A stretch of 64,000 nucleotides of DNA from Enchytraeus crypticus (taxonomy: Eukaryota > Annelida > Clitellata > Enchytraeida > Enchytraeidae). The DNA lies in the NCBI GenBank assembly GCA_905160935.1, contig CAJHZI010000794.1, forward strand, positions 1,322,501 through 1,386,500, given 5' to 3'. The notes below the pieces were generated by a model, which saw nothing but the letters and a program-made list of their open reading frames with translations, ran no database searches and was not told the DNA's origin. Both the position numbers and the translations under genes were made by a program. Positions within the stretch are counted from its first letter, which is position 1; the number at the start of each line of letters is the position of its first letter. Shown here piece after piece: positions 12,988 through 22,244 of this stretch.

Positions 12988-15900
12988 TTCCTGCTATTTG
13001 ATAAAGATCCGTTCTTGCTATTTGTCATATTTGTGCCTGATTGCGGACGACTAGTCCCTGACATAACTTCATACTGTTATTTTTATCTTGCTTCTTTAAA
13101 TTATAGGCACTGTGTTTAGATAGAAGAATCTTAAATATTCATTATTGGGATCACATCAAAAATGAAAAATACTCGAAAGGTTAGGACAAAGAAAATTAGA
13201 TGAGACAGGTTCTAAATGAAGGTTGAGGTTCTTGGGTCACTTATTGAGAATGCGTGAGGATGGATATGCAAAGACTGCAGTTAACTGGAAGTCTAGCCAC
13301 GGAAAAAGGAAAAGAGGAAGACCTAGGAGTACTTGGTTCAGCATGATCAACAAAGATTTGAGAATTTCATAGAATTTCATTTCATAGGAAGGAGTTGTGA
13401 GGGTTGCTGGGGATAAAACAAATGGAGGCATGTTACCGCCCTATGTTTTGTTCAGAACGCAAGGAACTAATGTCGATGATTTTGCTGATATTGAGTTGTT
13501 ACAGGATGCACGATAAGATTAATTGTGCATATCTACATTGCTTGCTTTGTTTACACTTTTTAGGCTTTTCAGTGTGATCAATTAAACAGACTACTTTCTA
13601 ACGGACTTTCAGTTGATTGATGTTAGAGGGCCTAAGTCTATTGCAAATTGAGGATGTTTTATTTAAATTTGAATTATTTTAATTAAATGATCATCTCAAT
13701 CATATCTTAACGGACAATTACGTAATTGGTTGTGGCGATGAACCTTGCTGATTGTATTCATAAAATGTTTCATCGAAATCAAACAGTCAATCAATTAGAA
13801 TTTAACGTCCGGTTCCTCGCCATAAGGCAATGTCAGGGATGTCACAGAAGAAAAAACAAAAAACAAAAATAGAGATCTTAAAAAATTTCTATTCAATTCT
13901 TTGTCTCTCCTTCCGCTGTATCAGAGCTTTGCTCCATTACATCAGTGTGTTAATTATTAATTAATTGAATGACTAAATCATTTACTCATCATCATCATCA
14001 TCATATTCCCTTGAATCCCAGTTTAACTAGGGTCAGGATACGAATAGACTGAATCAAATCCTCTCTGTCCTATATCATATCATCAGTCAATCAATCCCCT
14101 ATTTGAGACTTTTCCATTCGTTTAAATTCTTGTAGCAATTTCTGGAGACTAGGCGCTCACCACCGAATGCCCTTTCTGACGTTGGTATGGACTAAATCAT
14201 TGACTAATTACTTTAATTGATTGATTGACTATGTTTACAGATTCGCTAAGATCCAGATCAGCGTATCGGCTCCTACCGTGCCGTTCAGAGAGACAATAGT
14301 TCTTCCTCCCACTGTAGACATGGTCAACGAGACCATCCAGGATTCGAACCCACAATCTAACGCACCCCGTAATCGAAATAAGCAGGCGACCAGTAGAGAC
14401 GATCAAGAACAGGAGCAAGAAGAAGACGAGGAACAAGAGCGCGGTGTTGCGCAGGGATTCACTGTCAGCAGGAATTGTATGGTTCAAATCCGTGCTTTGC
14501 CATTACCGGCTGAAGTTACGAGATTGTTAGGAGAGAACATAGCGTTGATTCGTTCAATAGAGAAATTGTCATTTGAATATAAGAAACAGGAGAAGGAGGC
14601 AATTGGAGAAAAAGACGGTAACGTTGCTAAAGAAGCCGGCAGTAGCATTACTAGTAGAATTAGTGAAGAAATGAAAAAATCAACGCACCAGCTCAAAACT
14701 AAACTGGAGAATGCCTTTAAGGAAAGCGATCCGGAATTATGGTCAGATATTGTCGAAAGAATTTGGTCGTTTGGGCCGAAGAGAAACTGTACAAATATTC
14801 TAGTAAACAAGGTCTCTGGTTATAATCGTCGTTCAATCTGGAGTTGTGTGAATGATAAAACTCAGAAAGACAATCTTACTACTACTCAACGGAAGGAAGA
14901 AACCTCAACGATAGAGAATACTGCTGATGGATCCCGGGATAAAACTGCTCCGGCAAATATAGATTTATTGAGAGATGATATCTCGGTGATAGATGATACG
15001 CTTAAGCTATTGCGCATTTATGAAACCAGCGTGGTTAGTGGATTTCAGTTGGCAACCCAAGCCGGTCCATTGTGCGAGGAGCCAATGACAGGAGTGTGTT
15101 TTGTATTAGAGCAGTTTGAGAGGATCTCTGAGCATCAGACAGGAAAACAGTCCAAGCGGACAGTAGATGGTCAGGAAGTGAGAACTAAAGAGGATGAAAA
15201 GATTTCAAATAGCTGTCATACTGAGAACCTTCTAGACGAATCATCACAGACTAGCGAAGCGGCTTGTCCTGATGGAGAATCAGTTAAGAAACTAGATTGC
15301 AATCGATTGGAGAAAATTAAAGAACCTAAAGTCGATACAGAGGCCGTAAGCGACGTCGCGGTAGAATCAACGTCGTTACAACGCTCGGAGATTTCTGAAG
15401 CGACAGTTGACGACGACGCTTCAGTCTGTGACGCTGTGAGTAAATCCAGTGCGAGGCAGGGCAGGTCGTCGTACCCTGTGGGACAGTTCAGCGGACAGCT
15501 GATCTCCTGCGTGAAGGAGACATGTAGAAGAGCCTTTCAGTCGCAGCATCAGCGTCTAGTATGGGCGATGTACTCCTGCGTCATATTCACCACTGCAGAG
15601 GCCCTAGGTATGACTTGCTATTATCAGTCATCATCATCTTCTCTTTAATCAGTCATCGTTATCTTCCCTTTAATCTCAGTTTAATTAGGGTCTGGAATCT
15701 CGGGATAAAACTAAAAAGCTAATGTTAATGTCAGTTTCCTCACTCGAAAGCGATGTAAGTGACCGGGATTTGAACCCCGCACATACTGATCCGCTGTCGA
15801 ATATCTTACCGCATCGCCACTTGGAGCCAGTGGCGATGCGAATAGACCTTCCCTCGTACTCTCTGTCCCACATCATATCCTTTGTCAATCCTCTAATATT

Positions 15901-18151
15901 CAGTACCCATGAAAAATTCCCATTCCCATTGTCAATATCCTTATAAAATCAATAGATAAGGATTATTTAATTTAATTTAATATAAATGCTAATGTTCCGG
16001 GCAGGATTGATATTCATTCTTCAAAATGAGACATGTTATTTATAGCCCCGTTAGGTTTGTTTAATGTAGAGATGAATTGTTAACAAATAAATATTTCAAA
16101 TTGTAATAATATCTTTATTGCAAACTACTTAAACAATGATTATAATTATTATATAGGCCTACAGTTTGACCTCGAAGTTCTATAATGTGTAGAGGTCATG
16201 TTAGTATTATCGTCCAAGCCTTCACCCTTAATAAGTCTCTTTTGGTAGCGAAGGTTAATCATTAGTTTCACTCCGGTCTTTGCATTATTGTATTCTGGTG
16301 GTGTTGAACTGGTGATTTTGAACTGATGTTGTTGAACTGTGGTGTTGAACTGTTTCAGAAGTACCTAACATAACTCTCAGGTGAGGAACCGAACACAAAA
16401 TCTTCATAGTATTTTGAACACTTATCATGTTTTACGTCCCTGACATCATCCCTGGATGAGGAAACGGACGTTAAACCTTTATTATTATATACAGGAAAGA
16501 TGTACGGAGTGTTGGGTAAGAGGAACGGACGTGTGCTGCAGGAAGACATGCGGGACGGGTGGTCTGTGTTCAGTGTGGACGCTGTGCTACCGGTCGTGGA
16601 GAGCTTTGGATTCGCTGATGAGATACGCAAGAAAACGAGTGGACTGGCCAGCCCTCAGCTTCGCTTCAGTCACTGGGAAGTGAGTATATCGCTCTTCCGT
16701 GTGAATACAGTGTCGAGAAGTCTTGACTGTTATACTCGTAATTAATTATCGTAATTGTTACTTACTTGTAATTATTATCCCTATGAATATGAAAAAGGCA
16801 GCTGGTAAATGTAGGATAACTTACCATCTCCTAGTACTTGAGGATAGTTTCATTCTTGGCTGGAACCTGTGGCGACGTCGGTATCATATTCGACCGCGGA
16901 TCAGTAGGTGCGGGGTTCAAATCCTGTGATCTCCCGTCACTGACATCGCTTTCGAGTAAGGAAACTGACTTTAACGGTAGTTTTTTTTACCAGCTGTATT
17001 CGGAATAAATTTGCTGCTTTTATATAATTATAATTTAAAGATCTCCAACTCCTACTCTTTAAATATTCGTATGAAATATTAAATTGTACAAAATTAATTA
17101 ATTAATTATACTTAAGAAAGTGGTTTTAAGCTCATGTTTATAATGCTGCTAGCAATTTTTTACACAAGCCTTGCAATATTACAATGCCTCATGTCGAAGT
17201 CTCTAGTAATGCATTTTTGTCATTATATATTTTTAACAGTGTTGTAAAAAGTACTCAGCAAAATACTTTAAGTAAAAGTAAAAGTAATGGTTGGTAAAAG
17301 TAAAAGGTACTTGATCAGAATTTTACTTAAGTAAAAAGTACTCGACAAAAAAGTAGTACTTTTGAGTAAAAAGTAAAAGTACTCGTACTTGTTTAAATAA
17401 ACAAAATATATACACTGAAATAATCGTTTTACAAGTTCTGAAATTGGTTTCAAATAGTTTGATTTTATTCTAATTAAAAACGAAAACTTGAAAATAAAGG
17501 CTAATGAAAATTTAAGTTCACGTCTAAAGTTTCTGAACTAAAATAATGTTCGATACACTTGCACAAGCGTCTCTAGAATTAAGAAATATTACATTATATT
17601 TAGACACCCTCAAGAATTAAATTTAAATTACCATGGTTGACTAAGACTTATTTTCAGGAAGAATTTTCCAGAAAATAAGTGTCCTTTAAAAATTATAGCC
17701 TATTTATTTTAATTCCTAATTTATTATTAACTTTTCTAGGTCTTAACTGCGGGCTGTTTAAATGTTACTATAGTAGTCGACAAAGGCAGCAGGTACGGCT
17801 GTATGACGTAGTTCAAAGGCTCTATTTCTATTATTAACGCTGTATGACGTAGATCAAAGGCTTTATTTCTATAATTATGCTTTGAAATATCTGCTCATAA
17901 ATCATCTACAGTAGGGGTTATCAACACGTGGTTCGCGAACTTCTTAATTCGGTGTCACCAAATCATAGTAGCTACTAATTTCTACAATGAACAAAATATG
18001 TAACTCAATCGCATCATACATCATCACTGTGACACTTCAGCCGCAATATCTCTTAATGCCTGTTTTAAATATATTATAGTGCCGGCAGCCACTTTCCAAT
18101 TTTTCGGGCAGTAAAGTAGCAGTAAAATCACACCGCCTCCAGGGCCTAGGG

Positions 18152-18238
<87 letters not shown>

Positions 18239-19060
18239 CATACATACATACATACATATAGAGATAGATATCTGTATGGCTAGATTCTCGGCATTATTGT
18301 TCACGTCTCTGGGCTAAAAGAAATAGTCTAGCCGCAATATGACTGTTAATATTAAAAAAGAAGACTGCTAAAAAGGCTCAGGGGTCGCCACCTGAAAGGA
18401 AAATATGGGGGTCGTAGGGGTAAGCTGGTTGGGTACCACTGATCTATGCTATGATAAGAAATTTCAAAGCATAATTATTGAAATGATGTAGTCCAATGTA
18501 CAGTAAGCCTAGGCCGATATCAAAACGCTTGATCTGCGTCATACAGCTGTAACCAAAAACCAAGCTAAAAACAGACGGCTATGATATTTTGCGATGTATT
18601 AAAGAATTTGGCGATTGGAATATCCGCAATTTGTCAAAAGCAACGCGACTTTTTCAGTTCCACTTATGAAAAGTAAAAGTACTAGAAAAATTACTTCGTT
18701 ACAAGTAAAAAGTACCCAGGCAAATTGGCTACTTCGTTACAAGTAAAAGTATCGGTTGAGTACTTTTTAGTCGTAACGAAGTATTTTTACTTTACTATAC
18801 AACACTGATTTTTAATAATTATCTGCCTCTTTATACAAATATGATCAATGTTACTGTGTCTTTTGGTTCAGCCGATCGACATAGACCCTCATTGGGTGCC
18901 CACGACTGAGGAAGAATATTTACATTACGGGGAGAAGGCTGATGCAGAAAACATTGCTCGCAGACATATGAACGCCATCAGGCGACGAAAGGGACTCAAA
19001 GTCAAGGAGAAAATCGTTGAATTCGCCGAAAAGCAAAGAACATTGAAAAAGAATAAATAG
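440..19060 (+). CDS. EFL1: EFL1, elongation factor-like GTPase 1 (60S maturation), C-terminal part
   Basis: EFL1 (yeast Ria1) is a cytoplasmic EF2-like GTPase that works with SBDS to release eIF6 from pre-60S subunits. Fifteen exons join in frame: 440-496, 2659-2759, 3614-3737, 4621-4700, 5038-5165, 5848-5970, 6800-6899, 8445-8563, 9682-9860, 10779-10947, 11418-11549, 12518-12665, 14241-15607, 16495-16679, 18872-19060. They total 3201 nt, 1066 residues plus stop. All have GT donors and AG acceptors with compatible phases. Diagnostic family stretches are [23 protein letters not shown]-like PAGNVLG, TAGEVHLQ-like [49 protein letters not shown] and the final [10 protein letters not shown]. These cover domains II to V. 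The N-terminal GTPase domain must lie left of base 1. The 1367-nt exon is exceptionally long and carries acidic, poorly conserved stretches. Human EFL1 is 1120 residues in total, so this orthologue is clearly longer. The identification is secure; a few exon ends could shift by a codon. Confidence 0.95.
926..1944 (+). mobile_element. RTE-like non-LTR retrotransposon, 5'-truncated, frameshifted RT
   Basis: The element lies in the first EFL1 intron of the window. Reverse-transcriptase sequence is visible: [16 protein letters not shown] (984-1193), then a second frame from 1197 with [20 protein letters not shown] and [11 protein letters not shown] third frame (1597-1920) has [11 protein letters not shown], a basic GKRGRGRPR stretch and a terminal PWTCQ. 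The region of the YADD-type catalytic box near 1175-1195 is disrupted: FADE is read in one frame and the flanking parts in others. The copy therefore cannot make an active enzyme. It ends in a GA-rich tail. The clade (RTE versus a related LINE) is a guess. Its 3' end is the source of many short copies in the window. Confidence 0.85.
2009..2066. repeat. (TA)n microsatellite
   Basis: Almost pure TA dinucleotides just downstream of the LINE copy. The predicted peptide of alternating Tyr and Ile is an artefact of the repeat. Confidence 0.95.
2762..2812 (-). repeat. Core-E short repeat, TTGA-tailed, fragment
   Basis: An AATC run followed by the reverse complement of the GAGGAACCGGACGTTA core. It sits immediately after the exon that ends at 2759, so the repeat begins about 3 bases into the intron, next to the donor. 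Confidence 0.55.
2830..3022. repeat. (TA)n arrays flanking a SINE-A head
   Basis: TA arrays at 2830-2847, 2913-2945 and 2955-3022 surround a 23-base head of SINE-A (2849-2871, GGCTGGAGCCAGTGGCGAAG). Open frames on both strands here are repeat artefacts. Confidence 0.85.
3023..3613. other. EFL1 intron sequence, no further feature seen
   Basis: AT-rich intron ending in the acceptor CTGCATAG before 3614. I see no coding potential or recognisable repeat. Confidence 0.4.
3738..4620. other. EFL1 intron, no recognised repeat
   Basis: The intron lies between the GTAATT donor and the CATTTAACAG acceptor. Open frames of 96 (plus) and 65 (minus) codons occur at 4041-4331 and 4310-4507, but they lack family similarity and sit entirely inside the intron. 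Confidence 0.4.
5250..5847. repeat. tRNA-like repeat scraps expanding into an ATCATAG-rich minisatellite
   Basis: Two B-box-like pieces (GGTTCGAATCC at about 5274, GGTTCAAATCC at about 5467) are each followed by TCATCTTATC and then TCATTGTTATCATAGTAG units. From about 5500 to 5815 these units form a higher-order array (TGTCATT, TGATATT and TATTGTTGTT variants). The array leads directly into the acceptor TTGTTTCAG of the exon starting at 5848. Confidence 0.7.
5995..6350 (+). mobile_element. RTE-like LINE 3' fragments with a TTAATTATATATTAG repeat
   Basis: A 15-bp AT repeat (about 6008-6068) is followed by the LINE 3' end (about 6074-6215), whose tail reads CATGGACCTGCTAGTAGGCAGTG and then GA repeats. 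A second shorter piece follows at 6285-6350. Confidence 0.7.
6520..6715 (+). mobile_element. LINE family B 3' fragment
   Basis: It contains GGAAGGCAATGGGAAACCACC, AGGAGTGCTCTTATAGAGCG and a tail ending CCTGCCGCTTGGCAATGCACTGAAG. It matches 36265-36480 closely and 28845-29000 weakly. The end resembles the RTE-like tail, so it may be a sister family. A further scrap lies at about 6945-6985, after the exon ending at 6899. Confidence 0.6.
7194..7246. repeat. (TA)n microsatellite
   Basis: Near-pure TA run inside an EFL1 intron. Confidence 0.95.
7518..7658 (+). repeat. SINE-A (tRNA-derived)
   Basis: The head GGCTGGAGCCAGTGGCGATG contains an A-box-like TGGCGATGTCGG. A B-box-like GGTTCAAATCC lies about 55 bases later. 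The core CACTGACATCACTTTCAAGTG and GAGGAAACTGACGTTAAC follow, then GCTTTAACTTTTTT. This is one of the most complete copies. Confidence 0.85.
8011..8385 (-). mobile_element. RTE-like LINE 3' end, reverse orientation
   Basis: On the minus strand it encodes the same terminal peptide as 1597-1920 ([14 protein letters not shown], terminal PWTCQ). It is a 5'-truncated copy ending in CTCTCTC on the plus strand. Confidence 0.85.
8893..9415 (-). mobile_element. Two rearranged RTE-like LINE 3' copies
   Basis: A first copy (about 8893-9070) is followed by a piece in the opposite sense (TTGGATAGGACACATGCTAAG, about 9080-9105) and then a second minus-strand copy (about 9120-9415). The junctions indicate nested insertion or inversion during target-primed reverse transcription. 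Confidence 0.7.
9998..10233 (+). repeat. SINE-B (tRNA-derived)
   Basis: It has an A-box-like TAGCGTAGAGG and a B box GGTTCGAATCCC, spaced as in Pol III SINEs. GCCGCGCTGATCTGAGAGTA, ATCTCGGACATTCACTGGAC and an AT-rich 3' part (GATCATTTCACTATAATGC) follow. Other copies lie at 12187, 19845, 36832, 46465, 50795 and 51540. Confidence 0.85.
10290..10410 (+). repeat. Family C (GAT-tailed) fragment
   Basis: Begins CATCATCATCTTCTCTTGAATC and continues with AGGATCGGGATACGAATGG and CATCAGTCAATCCCC, matching better copies at 11040 and 47760. Confidence 0.6.
11040..11272 (+). repeat. Family C repeat
   Basis: It shows CAGTTTAACCTGGGTCAGGA, CGCTCACCAACCGAATGCCC, GACGTTGGTATG and CAGTCACCGGTTGGTCAA. Its 5' plus-strand edge is usually ATC repeats (GAT on the other strand), as expected if the element reads from the minus strand and ends in a GAT tail. 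No clear Pol III boxes were found. Confidence 0.75.
11494..11722 (+). repeat. Tandem triplication of the EFL1 exon 3' edge and donor site
   Basis: Copy 1 (11494-11579) is 56 bases of genuine coding exon plus 30 bases of intron including the GTAAGT donor at 11550. Copy 2 (11580-11664) keeps a GTAAGT donor at 11635 but has lost one coding base. Copy 3 (from 11665) has substitutions and no donor. The period is 86/85 bases. Using the second donor would read into an early stop near 11603. Confidence 0.9.
12060..12490. repeat. Cluster: LINE tails, SINE-B (minus), Core-E repeat
   Basis: Two short LINE tails (about 12060-12122 and 12350-12412, TACCTTGGACCTGCC then GA repeats) flank a minus-strand SINE-B (12187-12325). 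A Core-E repeat follows (12422-12490, GTCCCTGACATTGCCTTATG, GAGGAACCGGACGTTAG, TTGA tail). The cluster ends 28 bases before the exon at 12518. Confidence 0.75.
12903..12987 (+). repeat. Core-E short repeat, (TTGA)n tail
   Basis: GACGTCCCTGATATTGCC, GAGGAACCGGACTGCATT and then a run of TTGA units. A minus-strand copy lies at 13785-13845. Confidence 0.75.
13985..14190 (+). repeat. Family C repeat
   Basis: ATC repeats, then CCCAGTTTAACTAGGGTCAG, GCGCTCACCACCGAATGCCC and GACGTTGGTATGG. It ends about 50 bases before the large EFL1 exon. Confidence 0.75.
15645..15935. repeat. Family C repeat interrupted by a minus-strand SINE-A
   Basis: Family C sequence stops near 15710 and resumes near 15838 (GCGAATAGACCTTCCCTCG). 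Between them lies SINE-A in reverse (about 15712-15833). This gives the relative age: family C was inserted before this SINE-A copy. The SINE head is duplicated as a small palindrome (CGCCACTTGGAGCCAGTGGCG in two halves). Confidence 0.75.
16432..16494 (+). repeat. Core-D short repeat forming an EFL1 splice acceptor
   Basis: ACGTCCCTGACATCATCCC, GAGGAAACGGACGTTAAACC and a TTATTATTAT tail run straight into ATACAG, the acceptor of the exon starting at 16495. The pyrimidine tract and AG therefore appear to come from the repeat tail or abut it exactly. Confidence 0.7.
16858..16992 (+). repeat. SINE-A
   Basis: Full head (GGCGACGTCGGTATCATATT), B-box-like GGTTCAAATCC, core GACATCGCTTTCGAGTAAGG and a T-rich 3' end. 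Confidence 0.85.
17237..18807. mobile_element. hAT-type DNA transposon, non-autonomous, with perfect 8-bp TSD
   Basis: The termini are inverted (CAGTGTTGTA at the left, TACAACACTG at the right). They are flanked by identical 8-base duplications ATTTTTAA (17229-17236 and 18808-18815). Subterminal regions are packed with AAGTAAAAGTACT motifs, typical of hAT elements. There is no transposase frame. Internal arms (about 17750-17890 and 18455-18560) are inverted relative to each other. They enclose a TA/TG microsatellite (18150-18260) and a possible nested hAT-like unit (17909-18441, ends CAGTAGGGGT and TACCACTG) without an identical TSD. The element fills most of the last EFL1 intron. Confidence 0.85.
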
Positions 19061-19349
19061 ATTGTTGATATTAATCTAGGTAATGTTAAATATTACTAGT
19101 TTTGACCAAATTCATTCAACACTAGTATATTTGTGTGAGCACAAGCTACTTTTGAAATTTCCTTGACACGTAATATATAATTGCATAAATTTAGCTAAAT
19201 TCGAATTGCTCCTCATCTCGTATGCAAGTCAATGATAATTACATGGCAATATTAATAAGTGTGTATTGAATTATTATAATTACTTTTTAAGACTTGACAG
19301 ACTGACCAACCAGTCCCTCAAAATATGTGCATCTGGTATTAAATCAATC

Positions 19350-19355
19350 AATAAA
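19350..19355 (+). promoter_or_regulatory. Possible EFL1 polyadenylation signal
   Basis: AATAAA about 290 bases after the EFL1 stop codon. The region is AT-rich, so the match is weak evidence. Confidence 0.35.
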
Positions 19356-20544
19356 TAAATATTTGAGTTGTAATGCAGTGCTAGTAGTCTGATCACTCAG
19401 CTTAAAAATACCCGGTGTGATCGAGACACCATAGTCAGACAATCGAGTCCTACGGTCTTACCACATCTTTGTAAATACAAGTAATGATAAGCGCTTCATC
19501 GTCGCGTTACCTCTATATACTTCATCTAATATCGTAATAGATTAGCGAGCGGTTTTTCCCCGTGTTGTCTGAAGAATTGACCAACCGGTGACTGCACGTG
19601 TCGTAGAAGGCGACTAAAGCACTAAGAGCCATACCAACGTCAGAAAGGGCATTCGGTTGGTGAGCGCCTAGGCTCCAGAAATTGCTAAAAAAAACGAATG
19701 GAAATGTCTCAAATAGGGGATTGACTGGTGGTGTGGTGTAGGACAGACAGGATTTGAGACAGTCTATTCGTATCAAGACCCTAGTTAAACTGGGATTCAT
19801 GGGAGGATTATGATGATGATGACTAGTGGGTGGTTCGTTGTTCAGTTTAGATGGCTGTTCCGGGTTTAAATATCAATCGAGCTATCTTTCTAGAGTAAAA
19901 CCTTGGACGTTTACGGGACTGGTAACGTTACAAATCGACTACAAACTATCTTCGATGTATTCCAAATGAGAGATATCGTCATGTATCATCATTTCACTCA
20001 AATGCATTTAATCTTTAAAGGCACAACTAGAATATTATGTTTCTGCTTTACAGTTGATTGCGATCTTACTATGTAAAATATTCCTTCTAGCTAGCCGGCA
20101 ATCTCGATTCGGGGTCGACATGAAGGGGACTAGATGGGAAATGGAACATTAAGGTCGGCTATCATCGGCCTGAATGTCGACGCAGGCCTACATGATCATA
20201 AATGTGGAGAGATGTGAGAAATGCTAATTTTACACATAACTATACTATACTTACACATAATTTTACATAATTATACACTAATGAATATAATATCTCACAA
20301 TATAGAGGGTACTACACTTTGAGAGCTTCAAAATCCTAAAATACATTTTAAGCTTCCTCTCCGTCTTCAAACCATTTATCGTTAAAATTAGAAACTTTTG
20401 AAGCAATCGTGTGTGCAGAACATGCCAAATGTATAGAGCACGTCATTATTGTGTAATATTATATTTATTATTGCAGTCACGGATAATTATTGAATAATTA
20501 TGTGTAAGTATAGTATAATTACGTATAATTAGCATTTCTCACAT

Positions 20545-20727
20545 CTCTCCTCATTTATGATTATGTACAAAAATACGACCTGACACCACCGAGTGTACAC
20601 GATTAGGTTTATATGCGCCCCTTGAAAAAGAAAAATCCAAGTTGCTATGCAGTCTCGAACCACCGACCTCTCATTCAAAAGGTTAGCCTCCCTACCGCTG
20701 CGCCACGAGGCGATCCTGATTGCAGTC
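20545..20727 (-). repeat. tRNA-derived SINE, third family
   Basis: On the minus strand a tRNA-like head carries a perfect A box (TGGCGCAGCGG) and B box (GGTTCGAGACT). The 5' strand GCCTCGT has no matching acceptor strand downstream, so this is a SINE head or tRNA pseudogene, not a functional tRNA. An unrelated AT-rich body follows. Confidence 0.7.
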
Positions 20728-22244
20728 ATGCTATAACCTATCTTATACAATTGTAAAATGGCTATGATATGTGTCATATTCGTTACTAGAAATAAAAAAT
20801 AATCTGATCTAAGAGGTCACGGCATCAGAGATCAGCACGCTCAGTTTGAGGAGTAATGGAAATATTAAAATGTACGAAATATAATAATGGCCGTATACGC
20901 CTAATATATAAGGAAAATATGTAAAGTAATAATAAAATAAAACCCTTATATTTCTGCACTAAGTACAAAAATAATAAAAAATCCAAATAAAAATAAAGCC
21001 CTTACATTTCTGCTAAAAAGTAATACTACCAATAATACCACTAATAGTACTATTAATAATTAATTATAAGAGTATTATAATAACTTTAAATAGTGCATGA
21101 ACGCCGTACTAAGCTATACATCAGTTCTAGAGCCAGTAGCAGAGGTTAAATCGCTCAGCGAGAAGATTAAAACAATTCACAGCGTGATCAAGACACGATT
21201 GTTAAGACAATCGAGTCATACCACATCATTGTTAAAACTGATAAGTGCTTCATCATTGCGTCACCTCTGCGTACTATCACCAGTAAAGCATGCTTTAATT
21301 ATATGTTTAGTCGTCAGATATTAAATTAAATTAATTAAATAAGCATTTGTATGGATTTAATGCAGAAAAACAAAATCCAGTACTAGGATATATCCCAAAC
21401 TAAGCCATTTAAGATATTCAGTTGGATTAAATATAATTTCAAACACAAAAACATCACTAGCCAAAATATTCGTACTTTATTTCAGGAATTTTTCTTAGCT
21501 AATCGGAAAAACTGTAATGTATATACGAAAGATATAATTGCAGATAATCATCTAGCCTTACAACGATATTATTTTAAATCTATTACACAAACATGCTGAT
21601 CATTTGCAACCTTCAGAAATAACCATTATTACACAACAACTATAATAGATTACGTAACTATAGTGGGTGTTGCATAACAGCACAGAGATATAGAATCATC
21701 ATCATCATCCCTTGAATCTCAGTTCAACTCCCTACCCGGACACAACACGGGGACACAGAGATATAGACTACTGCAAATATTTCTATTATAGCTTGCTTTC
21801 ATATACTACTGGCTGCCAGTCTAGTAACACCACAGGTAGCTTTGTGCATACTAACAGATTTTAGACTTTGCAGTACTTATACAAAGATACTAGTAGCTTT
21901 GTGCATACTAACAGATTTTAGACTATGCGGTACTTACACAAAGACACTTCTGCTTCACTCATTAGATTGTCGTTAATTTGCTAGTGCTCAAGATTGTCTC
22001 GGACAACAGTAGCCCGTTAATTGTCAAACTATACACTTTCATTAACAATTTTCCTACGACACACACTGAAGTGCTCAAATCTCCTTCAAACACAACAAAA
22101 GTTGTCGTTAAACATAGAATCAATACTGCATCGAAGAGGAATAGACGGACACTTCTATAGACAGGCCTGCATAATCTTATCGAGAGTTTCTTTGTAAGAA
22201 AACATAAATAGTAAAAAGAATTCAGTGTTTCTCTGGTACAGTCC

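Larger units (their letters stand above)
19061..22244. other. Convergent intergenic region between EFL1 and PPP4C
   Basis: It holds the two 3' UTRs and repeats. These are a repeat at about 19390-19520 that recurs at about 21140-21290, a minus-strand family C (19555-19815), a diverged SINE-B (19845-20005), a tRNA-like SINE (20545-20727), and a family C scrap at 21695. A 45-base direct repeat (TTTGTGCATACTAACAGATT at about 21840 and 21899) is also present. I see no convincing gene. Confidence 0.6.

Noticed and set aside
14197-14810. Two antisense frames (96 and 108 codons) over the large EFL1 exon
   Set aside because: They are shadows of the coding strand, which matches EFL1 over its whole length.
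20640-20727. Possible functional tRNA gene on the minus strand
   Set aside because: The A and B boxes are good, but the acceptor stem cannot pair and the sequence continues as a repeat body, so it is a SINE head.
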